From positions 1 through 9,639 of the forward strand of contig CAIXDD010000086.1 in NCBI GenBank assembly GCA_903918155.1: 9,639 bases of DNA, in the 5' to 3' direction. The DNA is from an uncultured Hyphomicrobiales bacterium. GTDB lineage: Bacteria > Pseudomonadota > Alphaproteobacteria > Rhizobiales > Beijerinckiaceae. The position numbers and the translations under genes were made by a program. This document shows positions 1 to 5,703 of this stretch, one piece after another; position 1 is the first letter of the stretch; every line of letters starts with the position of its first letter. The notes below the pieces were generated by a model. The model was not told where the DNA came from. It ran no database searches and saw only the letters and a list, made by a program, of their open reading frames with translations.

Positions 1-65
1 GGCATGATCACGGGCATGGCCACGACCATGGGCGCGGCCATTCCCATTCCCACGGCCGTGATTAG
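1..65 (+). CDS. C-terminal end of a histidine-rich protein (partial)
   Basis: The third forward frame is open from the window edge to a TAG at 63-65. It encodes about 20 residues in which nearly every second residue is His, alternating with Gly, Asp and Ser (HDHGHGHDHG at the start). Such tails bind nickel, zinc or cobalt and end several metallochaperones and transporters, for example UreE, SlyD, and CobW-type or cation-efflux proteins. The frame assignment is supported by this strongly non-random composition directly before a stop. The family cannot be decided because the folded part lies outside the window. Nothing in the neighbouring genes indicates urease or hydrogenase maturation. Confidence 0.6.
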   Translation, partial: HDHGHGHDHGRGHSHSHGRD

Positions 66-241
66 GCGGGATCTGCCGACGGCGGGGGGCGGTCGGGCGT
101 CCCGCGCCTGATCTGGCGCCTTGCGGACCCCCGCGCCGACGCCTTAGAAGAAATGCCTGAGTCCCAATCCGCGCCCGCGGCGCGGGCTCGCGACAAAAGC
201 GGCCGCCGCCGGGCGGCCAAAAAGACGCAACGGAGAGAAGA

Positions 242-1360
242 ATGGCCAAGGACGCACTCGTTTCAGACGATCTCGCGAAGAAATTCGCGACCGAAAAGGA
301 CACGCCCTATCTGCGCTGGGTCCGCAACGAAGGCCTGGACATCGTCTCCGCCCATTACGTGCAGAACCTGCGCACCATGGAGCTGAAGCCCTGGGCCCGC
401 CGCGGCGGCAAGGGCGTCTACATCAACCACGAGGCCTCGCGCACCTCCAACGATTGCTATGTGTGCGAAATCGCGCCGGGCAAGAAGCTTGAGCCGCAGC
501 GCCAGCTGTTCGAGGAGATGATCCTCGTGCTCGACGGGCGCGGCTCCACCAGCGTGTGGAACGACGCGGGCCAGAAGATCACCTTCGAATGGAAGTCGGG
601 CGCCCTGTTCGCGATTCCGCTCAACGCCTGGCACCAGCATTTCAACGGCTCGGGCTCCGAGCCCGCCCGCTTCGTCTCCGTGACGAACGCCCCGCCGGTG
701 ATCAATCTCTACGAAGACATCGAATTCGTCTTCAACACGGCGCATGACTTCAAGACCCGCTTCGCCGGCGAGCCGGATTATTTCTCCAACAAGGGCGAGC
801 AGAAGGGCCTGCTGCTGGAGACCAATTTCGTGCCCGACGCTGTGAACCTGCCGCTGATCTCCGCCAAGGAGCGCGGCGCGGGCGGCGGCCATATCCGCTT
901 CAACATGGCCAAGGGCTCGATGAATTCGCACATCTCGCAATTCCCCATCGGCACCTACAAGAAGGGCCATTGCCATGGCCCGGGCGCGCACGTCATCATC
1001 CTCTCGGGCGAAGGCTATTCGCTCATGTGGCCGGAAGGCGACGAGCCCAAGCGCTACGATTGGGAGGTCGGCACCATGATCGTGCCGCCGAACATGTGGT
1101 TCCACCAGCATTTCAACACCGGCAATTCGCCGGCGCGCTATCTCGCCTTCAAGCATGAGGTCGTGTCGATCCGCAATGCGCAGGGCGTGCCGAAGGCGTG
1201 GATCAGCCGTCGCGTCGGCGGCGACCAGATCGATTACGCCGACGAGAAGGCGGTGGTGCGCGACATGTTCTCGCAGGAATTGTCCAAGAACGGCCTCGAG
1301 CCAAAGATGGACGAAGCCTACAAGCAGGAGCTTGAAACCCTGCCGCCGAAAGTGGCGTAA
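242..1360 (+). CDS. Bicupin (two-cupin-domain) protein, possible metal-dependent dioxygenase or isomerase
   Basis: This is a 372-residue cytoplasmic protein with two cupin beta-barrels, at about residues 73-150 and 225-305. The second has a full metal-site pattern: HCHGPGAH (H243, H245, H250) and, after the barrel turn, WFHQHFN (H288, H290). The first keeps the matching second motif (WHQHFN, H131 and H133) and acidic E91/E92, but has Q86 and Q88 where the first His pair is expected, so it probably binds metal poorly or not at all. The two halves share HQHFN and a following PAR[FY] segment, which shows internal duplication. Gentisate-dioxygenase-like bicupins have this architecture, but the substrate is not predictable. 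The start has GGAGA at 232-236, five bases before ATG. The 176-base upstream spacer holds GC-rich inverted repeats and no convincing promoter. The gene is monocistronic and closed by a terminator. A link to the oxygenase cluster is only by proximity. Confidence 0.85.
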   Translation: MAKDALVSDDLAKKFATEKDTPYLRWVRNEGLDIVSAHYVQNLRTMELKPWARRGGKGVYINHEASRTSNDCYVCEIAPGKKLEPQRQLFEEMILVLDGRGSTSVWNDAGQKITFEWKSGALFAIPLNAWHQHFNGSGSEPARFVSVTNAPPVINLYEDIEFVFNTAHDFKTRFAGEPDYFSNKGEQKGLLLETNFVPDAVNLPLISAKERGAGGGHIRFNMAKGSMNSHISQFPIGTYKKGHCHGPGAHVIILSGEGYSLMWPEGDEPKRYDWEVGTMIVPPNMWFHQHFNTGNSPARYLAFKHEVVSIRNAQGVPKAWISRRVGGDQIDYADEKAVVRDMFSQELSKNGLEPKMDEAYKQELETLPPKVA

Positions 1361-1385
1361 GCCGCTTCGCCGCTTGCGAACGCAT

Positions 1386-1416
1386 AACGCCGCGGAGCGA
1401 TCCGCGGCGTTTTTTT
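1386..1416 (+). terminator. Intrinsic terminator of the bicupin gene
   Basis: A perfect 11-base-pair stem (AACGCCGCGGA / TCCGCGGCGTT) closes on a GCGA tetraloop of the stable GNRA class. It runs directly into a T tract that ends at 1416. It begins 25 bases after the bicupin stop codon. The T tract is only on the plus-strand side, so it should act on rightward transcription and isolate the bicupin gene from the convergent PaiB-like gene. Confidence 0.92.
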
Positions 1417-1464
1417 ATGTGCAGGCGTCAATCATGCGAGAAGCGCGCGAGAGGCGCGTGGCGA

Positions 1465-2091
1465 TCACGCGCCTTTCATCGCAGCGCCTAACTCAGAATG
1501 GCCTCGTGCTGAGAGGGTACGCTCTGCGCCCGCGCGGTCTTCCGCTGCCCGATTTTGCCCTAGTTTGGATTTCGCCACGACGCGCGAGAAACTCACCTCG
1601 ATGCCGATGATCTCGCGCAGCATCGCTTCCATGAAATCTCTGGGCGCGTCCGCCATGCGCCAGGCGTCGGGTCCTTCCGTCCGCTCTTCATGAGCCATGG
1701 TGAGGCGTCCGATGATGGCGAGAAGCGACTTGCGATCTTCGAAGAAGCGCACCCGGCCATAGACGTTCACAACTTGATAATTCCATGTGGGAACGACATT
1801 GTGCGTCGTCTTTTTGCTGGGATACCAGTTCGGCGACACATAGGAGTCGGCTCCGCGGAAGATGACCAGCGCGTCGCTGTCCTGCGGGGTTTCGCGCCAA
1901 AGCGGATTGGCGCGGGCGATATGGGCCTGCAATATTCCTTTTTCGCCGTCGAATGCCTTTAATTGAAAAGGGATTTGGTCCGCGTCCAGTCCATGCGCGC
2001 CGCAAGTGATCATTGCGCCCAGCGGATGGGTTTCAATGATCCGGCGTATCTCGCTCACGCGGGTCTCTGCGAAATGAGATGGGACATACAT
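1465..2091 (-). CDS. PaiB-family FMN-binding protein / negative regulator-like
   Basis: This 208-residue protein carries the signatures of the PaiB family: an N-terminal MYVPSHF, a central SPNWYPSK (residues 86-93) closely followed by VPTWNYQVVNVYG (100-112), and a C-terminal KLGQNRAAEDR (176-186). These form the flavin-binding split-barrel fold. Length matches the family, so it looks intact. PaiB was described in Bacillus as a negative regulator of sporulation and protease genes, yet the fold is that of FMN-binding oxidoreductases, and many relatives probably work as flavin reductases or flavin carriers. The usual VH after WNY is VN here. The ATG has only a weak GGATG upstream. The 92-base spacer before it contains an operator-like palindrome resembling the one at the oxygenase promoter. 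The gene lies downstream of, and in the same direction as, the ferredoxin-IclR-reductase group, so read-through is also possible. Confidence 0.88.
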   Translation of the reverse strand: MYVPSHFAETRVSEIRRIIETHPLGAMITCGAHGLDADQIPFQLKAFDGEKGILQAHIARANPLWRETPQDSDALVIFRGADSYVSPNWYPSKKTTHNVVPTWNYQVVNVYGRVRFFEDRKSLLAIIGRLTMAHEERTEGPDAWRMADAPRDFMEAMLREIIGIEVSFSRVVAKSKLGQNRAAEDRAGAERTLSARGHSELGAAMKGA

Positions 2092-2109
2092 GGGCCATCA
2101 TCCGTCACA

Positions 2110-2128
2110 TGCGGAAAGCCGTTTCGCA
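2110..2128. promoter_or_regulatory. Operator-like imperfect palindrome upstream of the PaiB-like gene
   Basis: TGCGGAAAGCCGTTTCGCA has two 8-base arms around a 3-base centre, with 6 of 8 arm positions complementary. It matches the perfect palindrome at 5581-5599 in 15 of 19 positions. It sits 18 bases before the PaiB-like ATG and next to a possible minus-strand -10 (TAGAGT, 2135-2130) that lacks a good -35. The likeness to the first site and the intergenic position suggest a second binding site for the IclR protein. This is inference. Confidence 0.45.
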
Positions 2129-2183
2129 AACTCTAGCATTCTCCGGCGTTGGGCGCAGCCGGGCGGCCGCGCCCTGCGCGCTC

Positions 2184-3170
2184 TCAGATCTTGAAGGATT
2201 CCAGCGTCTCGGGCGCGAACAATTCCTCAGGCTTCAGGAGGCGCTTGGAGAGGCCGCATTCGTAATGATAACGCAGGAAGACTTCGAAGGTCTTCATGTT
2301 GTTCTCATAGCCGTAAGACCAATAATCGTCGCCCATTTCCTTCTGCGCCTCCTCCACGTCGTGCATGAGCCAGGGCACCATGGCTTTCAGCGCCGCCGTT
2401 TCCTGCAGGTCGTGATAGGTGCGCCGCTGCGCTTCGACGAAGGCCTTGAACAGGGATTGCGCGATCCAGCGATTGGCCTCGTAGACCTCGCGGCGGATGG
2501 CGACCGTATGCATGATCGGGAAGATTTTCGTGGTGCGGTAATAATCCAGCTCCACCTGACGATAATCCTCGAACAGGCGCTTCACGGTCACCCCGTCATA
2601 GGTGGAGGGCTTGCGCGCCGTGTGCAGCGCGTCGATCTCGCCGTCGCCCAGCATTTGCGAAAGCGTCTTGTCGTCGGGGATCGCGCGCACCTTGATGTTG
2701 GGCGGCAGGTTCAGCTTGATCTTCTCGGGCCGGCCCGGTTCTTCCTCGCCGCCGGTCAGATATTCCACGCTGTCCACGGGCACGCCGTAGAAATCCGAGA
2801 GGATGCCGCGGATCCACACCGGCGAGGTCATCTGGAATTCCGGCACGCCGATCTTCTTGCCGATCAGGTCCTTGGGCTCGCGGATGCCCGACTTCGCATT
2901 CACATAGATGCAGGAATGACGGAAGAAGCGCGAGGGAAACACCGGGATCGCGACGAAGGGCTTGGGATCGCGGTGCAGCGACACGCAATAGGAGGAGAAG
3001 GACATTTCCGACACGTCGAATTCGCGATGGCGCGCCATGCGGAAGAAGGTCTCTTCGACGGGCATGTCGAGGTAATTGACGTCGATGCCGTCCGGCTGCA
3101 CGGAGCCGTCCTGAATCGCGCGGGTGCGGTCGTAGTTCCAGCAGCCGAGCGTGAGTTTCAACTTGGACAT
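2184..3170 (-). CDS. 4,5-dihydroxyphthalate decarboxylase-like protein (periplasmic-binding-protein fold)
   Basis: This is a 328-residue protein of the NMT1/THI5-like solute-binding fold. It starts MSKLKLTLGCWNYDRTRAI with no signal peptide or lipobox, so it should be cytoplasmic. That separates it from ABC transporter binding proteins and matches the Pht5-type 4,5-dihydroxyphthalate decarboxylases, which share this fold and length. Conserved stretches include FDVSEMSFSSY (51-61), FPSRFFRHS (78-86), LIGKKIGVPEFQMTS (102-116), GEIDALHTARKP (177-188) and LFAPETLESF near the end. The family removes a carboxylate from a dihydroxylated aromatic acid, giving protocatechuate in the classical case. 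Its neighbours encode an oxygenase of the phthalate type, which fits. AGGAAAC precedes the ATG with suitable spacing. The 66-base gap after the reductase contains a stem-loop. The exact substrate is uncertain, and a binding-protein role remains possible although no permease or ATPase is adjacent. Confidence 0.75.
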   Translation of the reverse strand: MSKLKLTLGCWNYDRTRAIQDGSVQPDGIDVNYLDMPVEETFFRMARHREFDVSEMSFSSYCVSLHRDPKPFVAIPVFPSRFFRHSCIYVNAKSGIREPKDLIGKKIGVPEFQMTSPVWIRGILSDFYGVPVDSVEYLTGGEEEPGRPEKIKLNLPPNIKVRAIPDDKTLSQMLGDGEIDALHTARKPSTYDGVTVKRLFEDYRQVELDYYRTTKIFPIMHTVAIRREVYEANRWIAQSLFKAFVEAQRRTYHDLQETAALKAMVPWLMHDVEEAQKEMGDDYWSYGYENNMKTFEVFLRYHYECGLSKRLLKPEELFAPETLESFKI

Positions 3171-3213
3171 GATGTTTCCTCGCGAGGTCCCTGCGAATGT
3201 TCTTGCTTGGGGA

Positions 3214-3237
3214 AGAGGGCGCTTGCGCGCGCCCTCT
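3214..3237 (-). other. Intercistronic stem-loop between reductase and decarboxylase-like genes
   Basis: AGAGGGCGC pairs with GCGCCCTCT over nine base pairs around a 6-base loop, and the structure touches the reductase stop codon. On the minus strand it is followed by TCCCCAAGC, not a T run, so it is not a classic intrinsic terminator. It could protect or process the mRNA, or lower expression of the downstream decarboxylase-like gene relative to the reductase. Only the pairing is seen; the role is inferred. Confidence 0.4.
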
Positions 3238-4256
3238 CAATAAAACTGGTCGAAATGCATCTGCGCGGCGGGCACTTTCGCCTTGATGAGCATTTTCGTC
3301 ACCGCCTGCGCCATCATGGGCGGGCCGGCGAAATAGACCTCGAATCCGGCGAGCGCCTCGCCATACAGGGCCTCCGCCACGTCATGCACGAAGCCGGTCT
3401 TGCCGGTCCAGCCGGCGGAGGCGGGATCGTCCGCCATCGACACGACGGGCGTGTAATGGATGCGCTCGGCATAGCCCGGCAGCACGCGCAGCATGTCTTC
3501 GCCGCAGATGTCGGCCGGCGTGCGCCCGCCATAGACGAAATGAATGTGACGATCCTTCAGCGCGGGGCTCGCCGCGGCCGCGCGCGCGATGGAGACCATC
3601 GGCGAAAGGCCCGAGCCGCCGCCCAGGCACAGAATGTCGCGCGGCGCGTCCTCGCGCAGATAGGCCATGCCATAGGGGCCGTCGAGCTGCAGGCTTTCGC
3701 CTGTCTTCATGCGGTCGAACAGCGCTCCGGTCGCCGCGCCATTGGGCGTCTTGCGAATCTGGAAATGCCATTCGGCGCCGTCTTCGCCCGTGTTGCACAT
3801 GGAATAGGCGCGCGCGCCTGCGACGCCGGGCGCGGTGATAAGGCCGTATTGACCGGCGAGGAATTTCAGCGGCTCCGACAATGCGAAGCGGAACTCGCGA
3901 ATGTCATGGGTGACGTCGATGGCCTGCGTCAGCGTGCCCGTGACTTTCCTGGGCAGATGCTTGCTCTTGTAATGATCGCGCAGGGGAACCTTGATCGTGC
4001 AATCGCCCTTGGGCTGCGCCTGGCAGCCGAGATAGCGCTTGCGCTGCGCGTCGCGCTCGGTGATCGCCGGCGGGTTCTCGCGCAGATAGGCGACGTCGCC
4101 CTCCAGCAGTTCGAAGCGGCAATTGCCGCATTCGCCGACGTTGCATTCATAGGGAAAGCCGAGGCCTGCGCGCACGGCCGCGCGCGAAATCGTGTCGTCG
4201 TCGCAGACGAACTCCACATTCGCATTGGCGATGGTGATCTTGGACTTGCTGGACAT
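3237..4256 (-). CDS. Oxygenase reductase: plant-type [2Fe-2S] ferredoxin + FAD + NAD(P) domains
   Basis: This 339-residue flavoprotein should carry electrons from NAD(P)H to the Rieske ferredoxin and oxygenase. The N-terminal domain (about 5-92) is a plant-type [2Fe-2S] ferredoxin with C38, C43, C46 and C78. The FAD domain (about 100-200) has the flavin motif RAYSMCN at 149-155. The NAD(P) domain (about 205-330) has GGGSGLSPM at 212-220 and YFAGPPMM at 308-315. This order matches BenC, XylA, DmpP and TmoF-type reductases. It differs from the FMN reductase of classical phthalate dioxygenase, whose ferredoxin domain is C-terminal. ATG at 4256 was chosen because the ferredoxin domain starts at once and AAGGA lies upstream; the longer open frame beyond it runs antisense-like through the IclR gene. 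It sits 20 bases after the IclR stop, so the two are almost certainly co-transcribed. Confidence 0.9.
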   Translation of the reverse strand: MSSKSKITIANANVEFVCDDDTISRAAVRAGLGFPYECNVGECGNCRFELLEGDVAYLRENPPAITERDAQRKRYLGCQAQPKGDCTIKVPLRDHYKSKHLPRKVTGTLTQAIDVTHDIREFRFALSEPLKFLAGQYGLITAPGVAGARAYSMCNTGEDGAEWHFQIRKTPNGAATGALFDRMKTGESLQLDGPYGMAYLREDAPRDILCLGGGSGLSPMVSIARAAAASPALKDRHIHFVYGGRTPADICGEDMLRVLPGYAERIHYTPVVSMADDPASAGWTGKTGFVHDVAEALYGEALAGFEVYFAGPPMMAQAVTKMLIKAKVPAAQMHFDQFY

Positions 4257-4276
4257 CTTGGCGTCGATCCTTGCGT

Positions 4277-5173
4277 CTAGAAAGCGGCCGGCGAGCGAAA
4301 ACCCAGCCGGGCGGAAATGACGTTCGCCGTTTGGACGACGAGCGGGGCGAAACGGGCGATGGCGGCGTCGTCGAGGCGCTGCATGGGCCCGGCGATGCCC
4401 ACCGCCGCCACGACGCGCCCTTCGGCGTCGCGGATGGGCGCAGCCAGCGAGCGCATTCCCGTTTCGCTCTGCTCGTCCTCCAGCGCATAGCCCAGCGCGC
4501 GCACCTGTTCCAGCGCCTTGCGCAGGCTGCGGGGATTCGTGTCCGTGCGCGGGGTGCGCGGCGCGAGCCCCGCGCCAAGCGCGGCCTCGACGTCGGCGGG
4601 ATCGGCGAAGGCGAGCATGGCGCGCCCCTCCGCCGAGCAGAAGGCGGGCTTGCGCTCGCCCAGATTGGCGCGCTGACGGATCGCCTGCGTGCTTTCGAGA
4701 TCGTAGACATAAATGATCTGCGCGCCTTCGGGCACGGCCAGATGCACGGTCTCGTTGGTGGCCTCGCGCAAGGCGAAAATATGCGGGCGGGCCTCGGTGG
4801 AGACGTTCATGCGCTGGCGCACGAGCGCGCCCAGCCCAAACAGCGCGAGGCCGAGGCGGTATTTGTCGTTCTCGCGATTTTGTTCGAGCATGCCTTCGGC
4901 CACCAGCGTCGAGGCGAGGCGATAGACCGTGCTCTTGGCCACGCCAAGGCGGCGCGACAGCGTGGTGACGCCGATCTCCGCTTCGCCCTCGCTGAAACAT
5001 TTCAGCAGGCGCACGGCCGCGCCCACCGACGACAGGCGCTGCGGCTCGGCGCGGCCCGCGCGCGCAGGTTCGCCTTGCGATGCTGCGGCTTTCGCCGCGC
5101 CCGGCTTGGGCTGGACGGGCGCGCCGCGCGTGGATTTGGCGCGCCCCGCGCTCGTCTGGGCCGCTTGCCTCAT
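4277..5173 (-). CDS. IclR-family transcriptional regulator
   Basis: This 298-residue DNA-binding protein has an N-terminal winged helix (about 47-110; recognition region LSRRLGVAKSTVYRLASTL at 72-90) followed by an IclR effector-binding domain (about 120-290) with typical segments GRAMLAF, GYALEDEQSETGMRSLAAPI and AAVGIAGP. It is longer than usual by a basic, Ala/Pro/Lys-rich extension of about 45 residues that probably is disordered. IclR proteins bind short palindromes as dimers or tetramers and respond to small metabolites, often aromatic acids or their catabolites. The gene lies between the ferredoxin and reductase genes (32 and 20 bases apart), so it is likely co-transcribed with the enzymes it controls. 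The candidate operator is at 5581-5599. ATG at 5173 was chosen as the first in-frame ATG after the ferredoxin gene; its ribosome site is weak (GGGCGG), and a later start inside the extension cannot be excluded. Confidence 0.92.
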   Translation of the reverse strand: MRQAAQTSAGRAKSTRGAPVQPKPGAAKAAASQGEPARAGRAEPQRLSSVGAAVRLLKCFSEGEAEIGVTTLSRRLGVAKSTVYRLASTLVAEGMLEQNRENDKYRLGLALFGLGALVRQRMNVSTEARPHIFALREATNETVHLAVPEGAQIIYVYDLESTQAIRQRANLGERKPAFCSAEGRAMLAFADPADVEAALGAGLAPRTPRTDTNPRSLRKALEQVRALGYALEDEQSETGMRSLAAPIRDAEGRVVAAVGIAGPMQRLDDAAIARFAPLVVQTANVISARLGFRSPAAF

Positions 5174-5205
5174 GTGAGCCGCCCTGTCGGCCGCGCGCCC
5201 ATGGC

Positions 5206-5517
5206 TCACGCCTCGATGAAGACGGCGTCGCCTTCGACGACCACCTTGTAGGTCTTCTGCGGAATCATGCAGGGCGGATCGACCACCTCGCCCGTCTTGA
5301 TGTTGAACGAGCCGTTGTGGAAATCGCATTCCACCACGTCGCCGTGGATCGGGCCTTCCGACAGCGAGCCGGGGCCGTGGGAGCAGGTGTCGTCCATCAC
5401 ATAGAACGCGCCGTTCAGATTGAAGACGGCGAGGCTGAGATCGCCGGTCTCGACCCTGATCGCCGCGCCTTCGTCGACGTCCGCGGTCTTGCACAATTCG
5501 ATTTTCTGAACGGACAT
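5206..5517 (-). CDS. Rieske-type [2Fe-2S] ferredoxin component of the oxygenase
   Basis: This 103-residue soluble protein has the complete Rieske cluster signature: CSH (C45, H47) and CDFH (C64, H67) within TCSHGPGSLSEGPIHGDVVECDFHNGSFN-type context. It is the size of BphF/BedB-like ferredoxins that shuttle electrons between a reductase and a terminal Rieske oxygenase. A NirD-like small subunit has the same fold, but no nitrite reductase gene is present. ATG at 5517 is favoured by a strong upstream AGGAGAG and by family length; an in-frame ATG at 5580 would add 21 residues of non-conserved sequence and would lie across the palindrome. It is the first gene of the minus-strand group, divergent from the oxygenase it probably serves. 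Confidence 0.92.
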   Translation of the reverse strand: MSVQKIELCKTADVDEGAAIRVETGDLSLAVFNLNGAFYVMDDTCSHGPGSLSEGPIHGDVVECDFHNGSFNIKTGEVVDPPCMIPQKTYKVVVEGDAVFIEA

Positions 5518-5580
5518 GGCTCTCCTCGCCTGCTCCTCGTTGACGCCCCCGCCGGAGCGGAGTAGATCGTTCTCAGCCAT

Positions 5581-5599
5581 TGCGGAACAACGTTCCGCA
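5581..5599. promoter_or_regulatory. Perfect 8-3-8 palindrome, likely IclR operator
   Basis: TGCGGAACAACGTTCCGCA consists of two fully complementary 8-base arms around AAC. It lies in the 186-base spacer between the divergent ferredoxin and oxygenase genes, the place where an autoregulated IclR protein would act on both. Its size, spacing and GGAAC...GTTCC core resemble IclR-family sites in general. It falls just downstream of the candidate minus-strand promoter at 5643-5615, a repressing position. Assignment to the neighbouring regulator is inferred. Confidence 0.7.
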
Positions 5600-5614
5600 T
5601 GCAGGAACCCGCCG

Positions 5615-5643
5615 GAGATAGCAAGCCGCGGCCCGCTGGTCAA
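5615..5643 (-). promoter_or_regulatory. Candidate sigma-70 promoter for the ferredoxin-IclR-reductase-decarboxylase group
   Basis: On the minus strand, TTGACC (5643-5638) is separated by 17 bases from TATCTC (5620-5615). The -35 is close to consensus and the -10 has 3 of 6 consensus bases, as is common in GC-rich alphaproteobacteria. Transcription would begin near 5608, leaving about 90 bases before the ferredoxin ATG, with the palindrome starting within the first bases transcribed. Confidence 0.45.
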
Positions 5644-5703
5644 CGATCCAGGCTGGCTTATTCTCCGCAGAGGGCTTCGGGACGCTTCGAGGGAGCGAAG
5701 ACC

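Noticed and set aside
201..218. Inverted repeat GGCCGCC-GCCG-GGCGGCC upstream of the bicupin gene as a terminator
   Set aside because: On the plus strand it is followed by A, not T. On the minus strand only four T follow after GC. Chance pairing is common at this GC content.
2153..2179. GCGCAG...CTGCGC stem as terminator of the minus-strand group
   Set aside because: It has a 15-base loop, competing alternative pairings and no T run. It may slow transcription but cannot be called.
2079..4280. Plus-strand open frame of 733 codons
   Set aside because: It lies antisense to the decarboxylase-like and reductase genes, which have clear family motifs. Its His/Arg/Ala/Asp-heavy composition is that of a GC-rich shadow frame.
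4277..5494. Extended IclR open frame starting at 5494
   Set aside because: The extra N-terminal part runs out of frame through the ferredoxin gene. The ATG at 5173 just after that gene is the sensible start.
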